A stretch of 37,026 nucleotides of DNA from Micromonospora sicca (GTDB lineage: Bacteria > Actinomycetota > Actinomycetes > Mycobacteriales > Micromonosporaceae): the NCBI RefSeq assembly GCF_003172935.1, contig NZ_QGKS01000268.1, positions 1 through 37,026 of the forward strand, written 5' to 3'. The notes beneath the pieces were generated by a model, which saw nothing but the letters and a program-made list of their open reading frames with translations, searched no databases and was not told the DNA's origin. Every line of letters begins with the position of its first letter. Position 1 is the stretch's first letter. This document shows positions 7,417 through 15,999 of this stretch, piece after piece. The translations under genes and the position numbers were made by a program.

Positions 7417-8679
7417 TCAGGATGTAGCCGGCGGCTCGGCGGACCGACACCGGAGCCGCGTCGGCAGCACCGCCAACAACAGCAGGCTGAGCAGCACGTA
7501 CGCGTTCCGGGCGACGAACTCGCCGGGGTTGTCGGTCCGCGCCGGGGCGACGCCCCAGTCCTGGAAGGACACCACCCCGTAGATGATCACGAACGCGGTG
7601 CCGACCGCGAGGGTGAGCAGCCACCAGCGCTGGCGAACCCCCTCGGCCGCGCCCCGGTCGGTGTCCAACGCGGCGTCGACCAGCACCACCACCGCCGGGA
7701 TGAACCAGTACAGGTGGTGGGTCCAGGTGATCGGGCTGACCAGCCCGCCGACCAGCCCGGTCAGGGTGAGGCCGGCGAGCGCGTCGCCGGCCCGGGCGGC
7801 CCGGGCGGCCCGCCACAGCCCGAACCCGGTGACCACCACGACCAGCAGCAGCCACGGGAGCTGACTCGGCTTCTCCGGCGCGGTGATCCGGCTCAGCAGG
7901 CCGAACAGCGACTGGTTGCCGGTGTAGTCGGTGCGCCCCACCCGGTCGGTCGCCCAGAGCTCCTGGGTCCAGAACCGCCACGAGTCGGCCGGCGCGACCG
8001 TCGCCGCCAGCAGGGTGGCCAGCGCCGCCGTCGCCGCGGCCACCGCCGCCGCCCACCAGCGCCGGGTGACCAGCAGGTAGAGGATGAAGATGCCCGGGTA
8101 GAGCTTGAGCGCCGTCGCCAGCCCCACGCCCACACCGGCCCAGCGCCGCTCCTGCGGTACGGCGAACAGCAGGTCGGCCAGGATCAGCACCACCAGCAGC
8201 ATGTTGATCTGCCCGAAGGTGATCGTCTCCCGGGTGCTCTCCACGGCGAAGGCCAGCAGGACGGCGACCGTGAGGCCGAACAGCCGCGGCAGGTGGTGCC
8301 GCTCGACGACCGGCAGCACCAACCAGCGCGTCGTCACCACCACACCGATCCCGGTGAGGATCGTGAAGATCGCCACCGTGGCGCCGAGCGGCAGCAGCGC
8401 GAACGGCCGCAGCAGCAACGCGCTCAACGGCGGGTAGGTGAAGTAGAGCGCGCCCTGCACCCGGTCCGGCTGTACGTAGTCGTAGAGCGGATGGCCCCCC
8501 GCCCACCAGTCCATCGCCCGCATGTAGATCTTCAGGTCGAAGAAGTCGTGCACCAGCCCCGGCAGGTACAGCGCCGGCAGCACCGCCGCGAGCGCGACCA
8601 CCGTGACGAGCCGGCGGACCGTACGACCGCCCGGGTCGTCATCGGTGACGGCGGGCGGTGCGACGGGTTCGGCTGGCAC
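7417..8679 (-). CDS. GT87 (DUF2029)-family polyprenol-phosphate mannosyltransferase-like membrane protein
   Basis: The 420-aa protein has about ten to eleven membrane helices. It carries features of the GT87/DUF2029 family of GT-C mannosyltransferases (PimE-like): an outside-facing aspartate near the first loop (FFDLKIYMRAMDWW), YFTYPPLSALLL, a GQIN segment (TITFGQINMLL), KLYPG, and SPITWTHHLYW in a late loop. Such enzymes use polyprenyl-phosphate mannose to extend lipid-linked glycans on the outer face of the membrane. It is divergent from orn (start-to-start gap 73 nt). The acceptor cannot be read from sequence. Confidence 0.85.
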   Translation of the reverse strand: MPAEPVAPPAVTDDDPGGRTVRRLVTVVALAAVLPALYLPGLVHDFFDLKIYMRAMDWWAGGHPLYDYVQPDRVQGALYFTYPPLSALLLRPFALLPLGATVAIFTILTGIGVVVTTRWLVLPVVERHHLPRLFGLTVAVLLAFAVESTRETITFGQINMLLVVLILADLLFAVPQERRWAGVGVGLATALKLYPGIFILYLLVTRRWWAAAVAAATAALATLLAATVAPADSWRFWTQELWATDRVGRTDYTGNQSLFGLLSRITAPEKPSQLPWLLLVVVVTGFGLWRAARAARAGDALAGLTLTGLVGGLVSPITWTHHLYWFIPAVVVLVDAALDTDRGAAEGVRQRWWLLTLAVGTAFVIIYGVVSFQDWGVAPARTDNPGEFVARNAYVLLSLLLLAVLPTRLRCRSAEPPATS

Positions 8680-8752
8680 GGAGAAACCCTAACGGTCCGC
8701 TCCGGCGACGGTGCCGAGGCGCGGGCAGGTGGGCTGCGCGTAGTCTGGTCCG

Positions 8753-9343
8753 GTGGCTGATCTTCTCGTCTGGATCGACTGTGAGATGACCGGGTTGGAC
8801 CTCGCGCGCGATGCGCTGATCGAGGTCGCCGCGCTCGTCACCGACCCCGATCTCAACGTGCTGGGTGAGGGTGTCGACGTGGTCATCCACGCCGACGAGG
8901 CGGCGCTGGAGGGGATGCCGGAGATCGTCCGCACCATGCACGGCAAGTCCGGGCTGACCGAGGAGGTCCGGCGCTCGACGGTCACCCTGGCCGAGGCCCA
9001 GGACATGGTGCTCGACTACGTCACCACGCACGTGAAGGATCCGCGCAACGCGCCGCTCTGCGGCAACTCGATCGCCACCGACCGGGGCTTCATCGCCCGG
9101 GACATGCCGCGCCTCGACGCCCACCTGCACTACCGCATGATCGACGTCTCCTCGATCAAGGAACTCTGCCGGCGCTGGTACCCACGGGTGTACTTCGGGC
9201 AGCCGCAGAAGGGGCTGGCCCACCGGGCCCTCGCCGACATCCGGGAGAGCATCCGCGAGCTGGAGTACTACCGGCGGACGATCTTCGTACCGCTGCCGGG
9301 GCCGGACGTGGACAGCGCCAAGGCCATCGCCGCCCAGCTCTGA
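8753..9343 (+). CDS. orn: Oligoribonuclease
   Basis: The 196-aa protein is a complete DEDDh 3'-5' exoribonuclease. Asp9 and Glu11 ([10 protein letters not shown]) are in motif I, Asp110 ([12 protein letters not shown]) in motif II, and His157 and Asp162 ([12 protein letters not shown]) in motif III. Orn degrades di- to penta-ribonucleotides, including pGpG from c-di-GMP turnover, to mononucleotides. Length and motif spacing are as usual for the family. The start is the GTG at 8753. It stands alone upstream of tRNA-His, a common arrangement in this bacterial group. Confidence 0.97.
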   Translation: MADLLVWIDCEMTGLDLARDALIEVAALVTDPDLNVLGEGVDVVIHADEAALEGMPEIVRTMHGKSGLTEEVRRSTVTLAEAQDMVLDYVTTHVKDPRNAPLCGNSIATDRGFIARDMPRLDAHLHYRMIDVSSIKELCRRWYPRVYFGQPQKGLAHRALADIRESIRELEYYRRTIFVPLPGPDVDSAKAIAAQL

Positions 9344-9488
9344 CCGGCACTCCCACCGCCGGGCCGGCGCCATGACCGGGCGGCCGGGCGGTTCCGGCGG
9401 AGGAGCCGGAACCCGGTGGACGCGGCCGGACGAGGTGTGGCTATTATTAGTCCGCACCCCGCCCGGGTCGACCGGTGCGGAGCGCATG

Positions 9489-9561
9489 GTGGCTGTAGCT
9501 CAGTTGGCAGAGCACCGGGTTGTGGTCCCGGTTGTCGTGGGTTCAATTCCCATCAGTCACC
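9489..9561 (+). tRNA. tRNA-His (GTG)
   Basis: The acceptor stem GTGGCTG pairs with CAGTCAC (9554-9560, one G-U pair). The D arm contains AGCTCAGTTGGCAGAGC. The anticodon stem CCGGG/CCCGG encloses anticodon GTG (9522-9524), and the T arm reads GTGGGTTCAATTCCCAT. The discriminator base is C (9561) and a G sits at position -1 (9488), both typical of tRNA-His. CCA is not encoded. A TATTAT at 9442-9447 is a plausible -10 element. Confidence 0.97.
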
Positions 9562-9568
9562 CGGATCC

Positions 9569-9598
9569 GGAAGCCCCCTCCCTCGGGAGGGGGCTTCC
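9569..9598 (+). terminator. Terminator after tRNA-His
   Basis: A 13-bp inverted repeat, GGAAGCCCCCTCC / GGAGGGGGCTTCC (9569-9581 and 9586-9598), with loop CTCG, 7 nt after the tRNA. Confidence 0.8.
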
Positions 9599-9639
9599 GT
9601 CGTTCTGCGGCCTCTGTGCCCCGTGTCCGGAAACGGCGA

Positions 9640-9665
9640 AGCCCCCTCCGGCGGGGGAGGGGGCT
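9640..9665. terminator. Second hairpin with related sequence, probably for the convergent L,D-transpeptidase
   Basis: AGCCCCCTCC (9640-9649) pairs with GGAGGGGGCT (9656-9665). The stem core matches that of the hairpin at 9569-9598, as if the terminator had been duplicated. It lies 48 nt beyond the stop of the minus-strand L,D-transpeptidase, so it can serve that gene. Confidence 0.6.
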
Positions 9666-9713
9666 CCGGTTGCTCGGTGCCCGGTGCGGGCGTGCGCGAT
9701 CAGGGGTGCTCGG

Positions 9714-11027
9714 TCAGGGCGTCGGCTCGGCGCTCGGGTCGTCTCCCGCGCCGGGCGCGGCGCTGGCCTCGTCGCCCGGCTGCGCCGGCGGCTCGTACGG
9801 CAGGGCGCTGCCCTTGACGTATTCGTCCCAGCTCAGGTTCCAGTCGGTCCAGCCGTTGCCGTTCTGGAGCTTCCGCTCGGTGCCCTTGACCGTGATCGGG
9901 TCGCCCATCCGGGTGTTGGCGAAGAGCCAGGCGCCGTCGGCCATCGAGACGTTCACGCAGCCGTGCGAGACGTTCACCGAGCCCTGCTGCCCCTCGGACC
10001 AGGGCGCCGCGTGGATGAACTCACCGCCCCAGGTCAGCCGCTGGGCGTAGTCGATCTTCGTGCGGTAACCCTCCTCGGGGCCCAGCTCCTCCATGGTGTC
10101 GAAGACCGTCTTGCGGAGCTTCTCGATCACCACCATGGTGCCGCTGGACGACGGGGTGGTCTTCTTGCCGAGGCTGACCAGGATCGTCTTGATCACCTTG
10201 CCGCCCTTGGTGACCGTCATCCGCTTGGTGCGGTTGTCGACGGTCATCACGAACGACGGGCCGATCTTGACGTCCACGGCGAGGTCCGAGCGGCCGTACC
10301 AGCCGTCGCCCAGGGGCAGCCCACCCGCCTGCACGCGGTACGACACCGTGGTGTTGGCCTGCCAGAACTTCTTCGGCCGGTAGCGGACCTCGGTGGGGCT
10401 GACCCAGTGCCAGACGCCCTCCTGGACCGGCTTCGTGGTCACCGTCATCCGGCGCTGGACGTCGTCCCGGTAGTCCTCCGGGATGGCCCGGCTGAACCGG
10501 ATGATCAGCGGCATCGCCACGCCGACCACCTGGTTGTCGCCGAGGAAGCTGCTCACCCGGATCTGCTTGCCGGGCTTGGTCATGGTGGTGAAGGTGCTGG
10601 TCGCGGTCGCCGGCTTGCCGTCGTCACCGGTCGCGGTCACCGTCGCCGTGTACTTCTCGCCGTACTCCAGGGCGCCGTCGGGGAGCCAGCTCTTCCCGTC
10701 CGCGGCGAGCTCGCCTTCGACGGCCTTCCCGGTCGAGTCCGTGAGCTCGACGCTGGTCTCCTGGGCGTCCTTCGTGGTGAAGGTGATGGCGGTGGAGGCC
10801 GGCACGTCGGCGGCGTCGGCCTGCGGCTCGGTGATGGTGGCCGCGGCCTTCGGCTTGCTCTCTCCGCCGCCCTGCCAGCTCGACGGCTTGCCGTCGTCGC
10901 CGCCCCCGGTGCAGGCGGAGGTCAGCACCATGGCGGCGGCGAGCACCACCGCCGCGAACCCGCGGCGTCGGTCGCCGCGCCGGGCGGCGGCCCCGCGCCG
11001 GATCAGCTCGTCCTGGCTAGCTCGCAT
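9714..11027 (-). CDS. L,D-transpeptidase lipoprotein with Ig-like domains (copy 1)
   Basis: The 437-aa protein has a lipoprotein signal (VLTSAC, lipidated Cys39), a Gly/Lys-rich linker, two Ig-like domains (about 60-270) and a C-terminal YkuD catalytic domain (about 275-400) with the active-site motif SHGCVNVS (His355, Cys357). It makes 3-3 cross-links in peptidoglycan on the outside of the membrane, like mycobacterial LdtMt2. The start is the ATG at 11027, with GAGGGA five nt upstream. An in-frame start 33 nt earlier is less likely. It lies 223 nt downstream of a paralogue (11251-12516, same strand) with matching domain order. The C-terminal tail is acidic and Pro/Ala-rich. Confidence 0.93.
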   Translation of the reverse strand: MRASQDELIRRGAAARRGDRRRGFAAVVLAAAMVLTSACTGGGDDGKPSSWQGGGESKPKAAATITEPQADAADVPASTAITFTTKDAQETSVELTDSTGKAVEGELAADGKSWLPDGALEYGEKYTATVTATGDDGKPATATSTFTTMTKPGKQIRVSSFLGDNQVVGVAMPLIIRFSRAIPEDYRDDVQRRMTVTTKPVQEGVWHWVSPTEVRYRPKKFWQANTTVSYRVQAGGLPLGDGWYGRSDLAVDVKIGPSFVMTVDNRTKRMTVTKGGKVIKTILVSLGKKTTPSSSGTMVVIEKLRKTVFDTMEELGPEEGYRTKIDYAQRLTWGGEFIHAAPWSEGQQGSVNVSHGCVNVSMADGAWLFANTRMGDPITVKGTERKLQNGNGWTDWNLSWDEYVKGSALPYEPPAQPGDEASAAPGAGDDPSAEPTP

Positions 11028-11250
11028 GATTCCCTCACAGTCGTGGTCCCCGGGTGCCATCGTCCCCTACTGACGCAGGAATTCGGATACCCGTTCCCGC
11101 TAGTGAACCGGAACACCTCGACCATGATGCACCGATTTTGGTAGGCTGCTCCGGTTCGCGAGTGAGGCTCGTCTCCACCGGCGGCGTCGGCGCACGCCTT
11201 CATCGTCACGGGCCGTTGCCCGACGGACCCGCCGGGCAACGGCTGCCCGC

Positions 11251-12516
11251 TCAGAAGGCCGGGCCCGCCCCGCCCTTCGGCACCGGGAGGGCGCTGCCCG
11301 CGACGAACTCCGACCAGCTCATGCTCCACGCCGTCCAGCCGTTGCCCGGCACCAGCTTGCGTGGGGTGCCCCGGACGGTGATCGGGTCACCCACCAGGGT
11401 CCGGTCGAAGAGCCACTTGCCGTTCGCCATGGAGACGTTGACGCAGCCGTGCGAGACGTTCACCCGGCCCTGCACACCCTCGGACCAGGGGGCGGCGTGG
11501 ATGTACTCACCACCCCAGGTGATCCGCTGGGCGAAGTCGATCTTCGTGACGTACTGGTTGTCCGGGTCCGCCTCGTCCCGGGTGTCGAAGACCGTCGACT
11601 CCTTCTTCTCCATCACCACCATGGTGCCGCTGGAGGAGGGGGTGCTCTTCTTGCCGAGGCTCACCGGCACGGTGCGGATCAGCGCGCCGTTCTCGTACAC
11701 GCTCATCTTCTTGCTGGCGTTGTCGACCTTCATCTCGAAGGCGCGGCCGATCTTGGCGGTCGCGGTCCGGTCGACGTTGCCGTAGCGGCCGTTGCTCAGC
11801 GGGATGCCGGCCAGGGCCAGCCGTACGGAGATGGTGGTGCCCGGCTTCCAGTACTCCGGCGCCCGGTAGTACGCCTGGGTGCCGTTGTAGAGCCAGTGCC
11901 ACGCGCCCGGCTGCGGCGGGTCGGTGCGGACGAACATCCGCTTCTGCACGGCCGCGCGGTCCTTCTTCGGGATGCCCGGGGAGAACTCGGCCACCACCGG
12001 CATGCCGACGCCGTACGTCTTGCCATCGAACATGTACAGCCCCGAGCCGATCATCGACTTCGGCTTGGCCATGGTGGTGAAGGTGCTGGTGCCCTCGTGG
12101 GTCTGGCCGTCCGTCCCCGTCCCCGAGACGGTCGCGGTGTACCGGGTGGCGTACTTCAGCGCGGCGGACGGCACCCACGACGAGCCGTCGCGGCGCATCC
12201 GGCCCTCGACGGTCGCACCGTTCGCGGCGGTGAGCATGACCTTCGACACCTTCCCGCCGCCCGGGATCTTGGCGCTGATCTCGGTGCTGACCGGCCGGCC
12301 GGCCGCCCCGTCAGCCGGACTCACCTGGAGCGCCGCGGCGGCCGGCTGCGACGAGGGCTCGGCGCTCGCCGTCCCCTCGGCCGCCGAGACGCTGGCCGGC
12401 TGGCTGCCACTGACGAACGCCGGCTTCTTCTGGTCGTCGCCGCACCCGGTCAGTGCCAGCGACGCCGTCAGGACCAGGACGCTCACCATCGCCCCGCTCC
12501 GCGCGAACCTGCCCAT
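11251..12516 (-). CDS. L,D-transpeptidase lipoprotein with Ig-like domains (copy 2)
   Basis: The 421-aa protein has lipobox LTGC (Cys25), a Ser/Ala/Glu-rich linker, two Ig-like domains and a YkuD domain with SHGCVNVS (catalytic Cys358) and IHAAPWSEG. It acts in 3-3 peptidoglycan cross-linking at the outer face of the membrane. The ATG at 12516 follows an AGGGGTGGGG tract; a GTG six nt earlier is also possible. It is a clear paralogue of the gene at 9714-11027, with shared blocks such as VSLGKK(S/T)TPSSSGTMVV and RVNVSHGCVNVSMA. The two are separated by 223 nt that hold no gene. Confidence 0.93.
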   Translation of the reverse strand: MGRFARSGAMVSVLVLTASLALTGCGDDQKKPAFVSGSQPASVSAAEGTASAEPSSQPAAAALQVSPADGAAGRPVSTEISAKIPGGGKVSKVMLTAANGATVEGRMRRDGSSWVPSAALKYATRYTATVSGTGTDGQTHEGTSTFTTMAKPKSMIGSGLYMFDGKTYGVGMPVVAEFSPGIPKKDRAAVQKRMFVRTDPPQPGAWHWLYNGTQAYYRAPEYWKPGTTISVRLALAGIPLSNGRYGNVDRTATAKIGRAFEMKVDNASKKMSVYENGALIRTVPVSLGKKSTPSSSGTMVVMEKKESTVFDTRDEADPDNQYVTKIDFAQRITWGGEYIHAAPWSEGVQGRVNVSHGCVNVSMANGKWLFDRTLVGDPITVRGTPRKLVPGNGWTAWSMSWSEFVAGSALPVPKGGAGPAF

Positions 12517-12703
12517 CCCCACCCCTGCTCTCGCGTGTCTCGGCGCACATCGTGCCCCATGAACGCCGCCACCTCGGTCCCCTCCGCCAGACGGTGGGCA
12601 TTTTGTTGCGATTCGCGCCTTAAGCTCGACCGAAGAGGGGAGCCGGGGATCGGATTGGAACCCGGGTCGGAGGGCGTGCTAGTGTCTTCTCCGTTGCCAG
12701 CGA

Positions 12704-12779
12704 GCGCCGCTAGCTCAACTGGCAGAGCAGCGGACTCTTAATCCGCGGGTTCGGGGTTCGAGTCCCTGGCGGCGCACCA
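12704..12779 (+). tRNA. tRNA-Lys (CTT), integration target of the element
   Basis: The acceptor stem GCGCCGC pairs with GCGGCGC (12769-12775). Discriminator A and an encoded CCA (12777-12779) follow. The anticodon loop is CTCTTAA with anticodon CTT at 12737-12739, and the T arm reads GGGGTTCGAGTCCCT. The 3' 45 nt from the anticodon loop onward are repeated exactly at 19105-19149, so the tRNA was rebuilt by the incoming element on integration. A possible promoter is TTGGAA (12655-12660) with TAGTGT (12680-12685), though the 19-nt spacer is long. Confidence 0.97.
12735..12779 (+). repeat. attL: 45-bp repeat inside tRNA-Lys
   Basis: It starts at the first base of the anticodon loop and ends with the CCA. 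It is identical to 19105-19149. The base before (A here, C there) and after (G here, A there) differ, which defines the limits. Confidence 0.93.
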
Positions 12780-12790
12780 GCAGGAACACA

Positions 12791-12820
12791 TCAGGCCCGG
12801 TCCCTCTGGACCGGGCCTGA
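12791..12820. terminator. Hairpin between tRNA-Lys and integrase
   Basis: A perfect 13-bp stem, TCAGGCCCGGTCC / GGACCGGGCCTGA (12791-12803 and 12808-12820), loop CTCT, followed by CCCCTTCTCT. It can end the tRNA transcript and, from the other side, the integrase transcript (stop at 12842). It belongs to the inserted DNA, not to the original tRNA locus. Confidence 0.75.
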
Positions 12821-12840
12821 CCCCTTCTCTTGACCCCAAC
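12818..12840 (+). other. Candidate integrase arm-binding repeats, left end
   Basis: TGACCCC occurs twice, at 12818-12824 and 12831-12837, the second extended to TGACCCCAAC. The same pair, same orientation, recurs just inside the right end at 18999-19019. Paired short repeats near both att sites are typical arm-type sites of tyrosine integrases. This is inferred from pattern only. Confidence 0.35.
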
Positions 12841-12841
12841 G

Positions 12842-14014
12842 TCAGGCGTCGAAGAGAAAGCCGAGCTTGTCGACCGACGACCGCTGGGATTGCCGGGTGA
12901 CCTCTACGTAGATCAGCTTGGTGATGGTCGGGGAGCTATGGCCGAGGATGTCCTGGATCTTCTCGATGGGGACGCCCTGCTCATAGAGAAGGGTCGCGCA
13001 GGAGTGGCGTAGATCATGGAACCTGATCCGGCGCAGCCCGGCATGATCCAGCAGCCGCACGAAGTGCCGGTTCAGGTTGCGCGGCTCGATCGGGGTGCCG
13101 ATGCCCGTGGTGAAGACCAACCCGGAGTCCTTCCAGTCCTTGCCTACGCTCTGGCGCTCTGCGTTCTGACTCACCCGGTGTTGTCGTAGCGCAGCCAGGC
13201 ACGGGGCAGGTAGGGCGATGACCCGCTCAGACTCGTCGGACTTGACCGGGCCGAAGACGAGCTGGCCGCCGAGACGTTGCAGCGTCTGCCGAACGAATAT
13301 GACGCCCTCGACCAGGTCGATATCCTCCCAGCGGAGCCCCAGCGCTTCCCCGCGTCGAAGGCCAAGCGCCAGGGCGACTGCATAGAGCGCATAAAGCCGG
13401 TCACTCTTCGCGGCCTTCAACAACAGCTTCGCGTCCGCGCCGGTCAGCGGGGTAAAGCGTGGCCGGTACCGGTGAGCCAGACGCAGGTTGCGGGCCGGGT
13501 TGTCCGGGATCAGCCCGTCAATGACCGCATCCTGTAACGCGGCGCGGATCATGCGGTGGAGATGACGGATGGTGCCGTCGGACGGCATCTGCTGGCAGCA
13601 GGAGCGCGGACGCCTGGCACAACACCGAGCCGGCTGCCCCGCACTCAACCGCCCAGCATCCTTGCCCTGCGCACAGCACTGGCACGTCTCCTTGGCCCGG
13701 TTGAGGAAGCTACGCACCGTCGGCGGTTGCAGCTTGCCCAAGCGCTGGTTGCCAAGCAGTGGCACCACATAGCAGCGCGACAGCCACTCGTAGGTGCGGA
13801 GGGTGCTGGGCCGCACGCGGTCCTGCACCACGTCCCGCAGCCAATAGGCCATGAAGTCGCTGACCGACTGGATGCTACCGGCGACGCGGACGCCAGCCTG
13901 TGTCTTGGCCTTGAGCGCCGTCAGCCTCTCGTGGACCTCATCCCACGACGTGCCGTAGACGCTCTTTCGGATCTCGCGGCCGTCGCTGGTGTAGACCCAA
14001 GTGCGGCCTCCCAT
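12842..14014 (-). CDS. int: Tyrosine site-specific integrase (N-terminus frameshifted)
   Basis: The 390-aa open frame holds the catalytic residues of phage-type tyrosine recombinases: Arg221 (LGLRRGEALGL), His333-x-x-Arg336 (HDLRHSCATLL), His359 (LGHSS) and Tyr369 (LIYVEV). A SAM-like core-binding domain lies about 50-170 with a cysteine-rich insert (111-140, CQCC..CC..CC) seen in actinobacterial integrases. Upstream in another frame, 14055 down to about 14003 encodes NGEGNIRQRKDGRWEAAL, the usual start of the N-terminal arm-binding domain. It joins WVYTSDGREIRKSVYG only if one base is added or two removed near 14000. So the gene is either frameshifted or starts at the internal ATG (14014) and lacks about 20 residues. 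The integrase lies beside attL. Confidence 0.9.
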   Translation of the reverse strand: MGGRTWVYTSDGREIRKSVYGTSWDEVHERLTALKAKTQAGVRVAGSIQSVSDFMAYWLRDVVQDRVRPSTLRTYEWLSRCYVVPLLGNQRLGKLQPPTVRSFLNRAKETCQCCAQGKDAGRLSAGQPARCCARRPRSCCQQMPSDGTIRHLHRMIRAALQDAVIDGLIPDNPARNLRLAHRYRPRFTPLTGADAKLLLKAAKSDRLYALYAVALALGLRRGEALGLRWEDIDLVEGVIFVRQTLQRLGGQLVFGPVKSDESERVIALPAPCLAALRQHRVSQNAERQSVGKDWKDSGLVFTTGIGTPIEPRNLNRHFVRLLDHAGLRRIRFHDLRHSCATLLYEQGVPIEKIQDILGHSSPTITKLIYVEVTRQSQRSSVDKLGFLFDA

Positions 14015-14500
14015 CGGCCATCCTTGCGCTGCCGGATGTTGCCCTCACCGTTCACGTTGCGTCAAGGCGGCCCTGAACGGGCCGCACGCGCCGCCGCCAG
14101 GGCGCGCGCCGGCCGCTGCCGCTGTCGCTCTGCGGCCGTCACGCCTGATGCCCGGCGGCTGGCGCGAAGAGCGGGAAGCCCGGAGGGCCGCCGCAGAACG
14201 ACATGATCGTTGCCGTGGCAGGGTGGGCCGGCAGCCGGCCGGGCCGCGCGGCCCAGTAACCGCGCGGCGTAGGAGAGGGCACGCCGACCGCGTCGGCGAG
14301 CTGGCGGCGGTCGCGGGGTTGCGGCTAGTGCGCCTCCGGCGGGGGCGCAACGACTCCAGGATGGCCGGGGCTCCATCCGCACGTTGCGGTCCGTGGGTGG
14401 TTGCGCAGGGCCATCCCGCCCGCCATCGACCCGGGCGAGCCGAGCAGACCACCGCCCGACCCGCCAGCGTCCGTACGAGCCGTCAGGGTCCGCTTGATGG
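14015..14500. other. Non-coding stretch upstream of the integrase
   Basis: 14003-14055 (minus strand) holds the displaced first codons of the integrase (GTG at 14055, NGEGNIRQRKDGRW). From 14056 to 14500 I see only GC-rich sequence with open frames of low-complexity Arg/Ala/Pro composition and no recognisable protein. In intact elements of this type xis or rep genes would sit here. None can be found. Confidence 0.5.
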
Positions 14501-14517
14501 CATGAAGGAGCGGGGCC
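14501..14517 (+). repeat. IS left inverted repeat
   Basis: 17 nt, exact reverse complement of 16000-16016. It lies 67 nt before the transposase start. Confidence 0.75.
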
Positions 14518-14583
14518 TCGCTCCTCGTGGGTCCCGGGCGGGATGCTCGGGGTACTCACGTCTCACGACGAAGGAGGCCCCTC

Positions 14584-15621
14584 ATGCAGGCAGAGTACGA
14601 CGGTCGGCAGATCGTGGGTATCGATCTGCACCGGCGCCGTTCGGTGATCGTGCGGATGACCGAGACCGGCGAGAAGCTCGACACGGTGCGGATCGACAAC
14701 GACCCGGTCGCGCTCGGGTTGGAGATCGCCAAGGCCGGCCCGGATCCGGAGGTGGTCCTGGAGGCCACGTATGGCTGGTACTGGGCGGTGGATGTGCTGA
14801 CCGCGGCCGGTGCCCGGGTGCATTTGGCGCATCCGTTGGGAGTGAAAGGGTTCGCGTACCGGCGGGTGAAGAACGACGCCCGTGACGCCGCCGACCTGGC
14901 CGATCTGCTGCGGATGGGCAGGCTGCCGGAGGCGTATGCGGCCCCGCCGGCGGTGCGCGAGTTGCGGGAGCTGGTGCGGTATCGGGCCAAGCTGGTCGCG
15001 TGGCGCAGCGGGCTGAAGGCATCCGTGCACGCGGTGCTGGCCAAACAGGGAGTGCACATCCCGGTATCGGATCTGTTCGGCGTGGGTGGGCGGGAACTGC
15101 TGTCCCGCGCACCGCTCGACGGCGCCTACCGAGGGCGGGTGTCCTCACTGTGCCGGCTGATCGACGCGGTCGACTTCGAGATCGACGCGGTCGCCGGGCC
15201 GATCCGGGCCAGACTCGCCGGGCACCGTGGTTACACCGCGATCCAGGCCATCCCCGGTGTCGGCCCGATCCTGGCGGCGGTGTTCGTCGCCGAGATCGGC
15301 GAGGTCGCCCGGTTCCCCGGCCCGGCGGAGCTGACCTCCTGGGCCGGGCTGACCCCGCGGCACCGCGAGTCCGACCTCGTCGTGCACCGGGGGCGGATCA
15401 CCAAGCAGGGCTCCACGCTGGTGCGGTGGGCCGCGGTCGAGGCCGCCCACGGCGTCCCGCACACCGCTGGCTGGTTGACCTCCACCCGGGCCCGCATCGC
15501 GGAGCGACGCGGACGCAACATCGCCACCGTCGCGGTGGCCCGCAAGCTGCTCGCCCTCGTCTACTACGGCCTGCGCGACGGGCACATCCGCGCCCTCGCA
15601 CCGGCCAAGGCGGCGGCGTGA
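14584..15621 (+). CDS. IS110-family transposase
   Basis: The 345-aa protein has an N-terminal RuvC-like DEDD domain: Asp14 (VGIDLHRRR), Glu60 (VVLEATYGWYW) and Asp98/Asp101 (KNDARDAADLADLL). The C-terminal Transposase_20 domain contains IPGVGPILAAVFVAEIGE and the TKQGSTLVRWAA segment with the conserved serine (Ser277). IS110 enzymes recombine through a serine-linked intermediate guided by an element-encoded RNA. The start at 14584 is fixed by an AAGGAGG ribosome binding site at 14571-14577. Length and all key residues are intact, so it is probably active. Confidence 0.95.
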   Translation: MQAEYDGRQIVGIDLHRRRSVIVRMTETGEKLDTVRIDNDPVALGLEIAKAGPDPEVVLEATYGWYWAVDVLTAAGARVHLAHPLGVKGFAYRRVKNDARDAADLADLLRMGRLPEAYAAPPAVRELRELVRYRAKLVAWRSGLKASVHAVLAKQGVHIPVSDLFGVGGRELLSRAPLDGAYRGRVSSLCRLIDAVDFEIDAVAGPIRARLAGHRGYTAIQAIPGVGPILAAVFVAEIGEVARFPGPAELTSWAGLTPRHRESDLVVHRGRITKQGSTLVRWAAVEAAHGVPHTAGWLTSTRARIAERRGRNIATVAVARKLLALVYYGLRDGHIRALAPAKAAA

Positions 15622-15999
15622 GCAGGTTCGGACGTGACCGGACGCGTGGCCGTGCCACGTCTGACCCCCGTCGGCCGACGGCGAGGCCGCCCGCTTGATT
15701 GACCCCGTCCGGTCACGGTCGCACACCACCATGCCCCGAACCCGCAGGGCGAATGGATGACCGGCAGCCGAACCCCTCGGCCTGCCCCTCCGACATCGGT
15801 CGGAACTGGTGACGCGACCACCCGCAACGCCTTCCGGCATCACGAGCATGGCGCGCACGGCGCCGGCGTCAAGGCCAAGCCCCTGCGGGGTGGGCCTACG
15901 GCCCAGCCGTTGACCCCGGCACCGCACACACGCCTGCCCGAAACCCATTGCCGGAACCGGAAAAATCAACGTCAGCAGGTCAAAACCCCAGCCTTGACC
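15622..15999 (+). ncRNA. Candidate guide (bridge/seek) RNA region of the IS110 element
   Basis: This 378-nt stretch between the transposase stop and the right inverted repeat has no credible ORF but is rich in pairing potential. GTGACCGGACG (15634-15644) pairs with CGTCCGGTCAC (15706-15716). Inside it, CGTGGC-CGT-GCCACG forms a hairpin at about 15645-15659 and GTCGGCCGAC is self-complementary. IS1111-type elements encode their guide RNA at this end. Exact ends cannot be placed by eye. Confidence 0.45.

Noticed and set aside
14056..14500. Remnant xis or rep gene of an actinomycete integrative-conjugative element
   Set aside because: No frame gives a helix-turn-helix or replication motif; all open frames look like random GC-rich translation.
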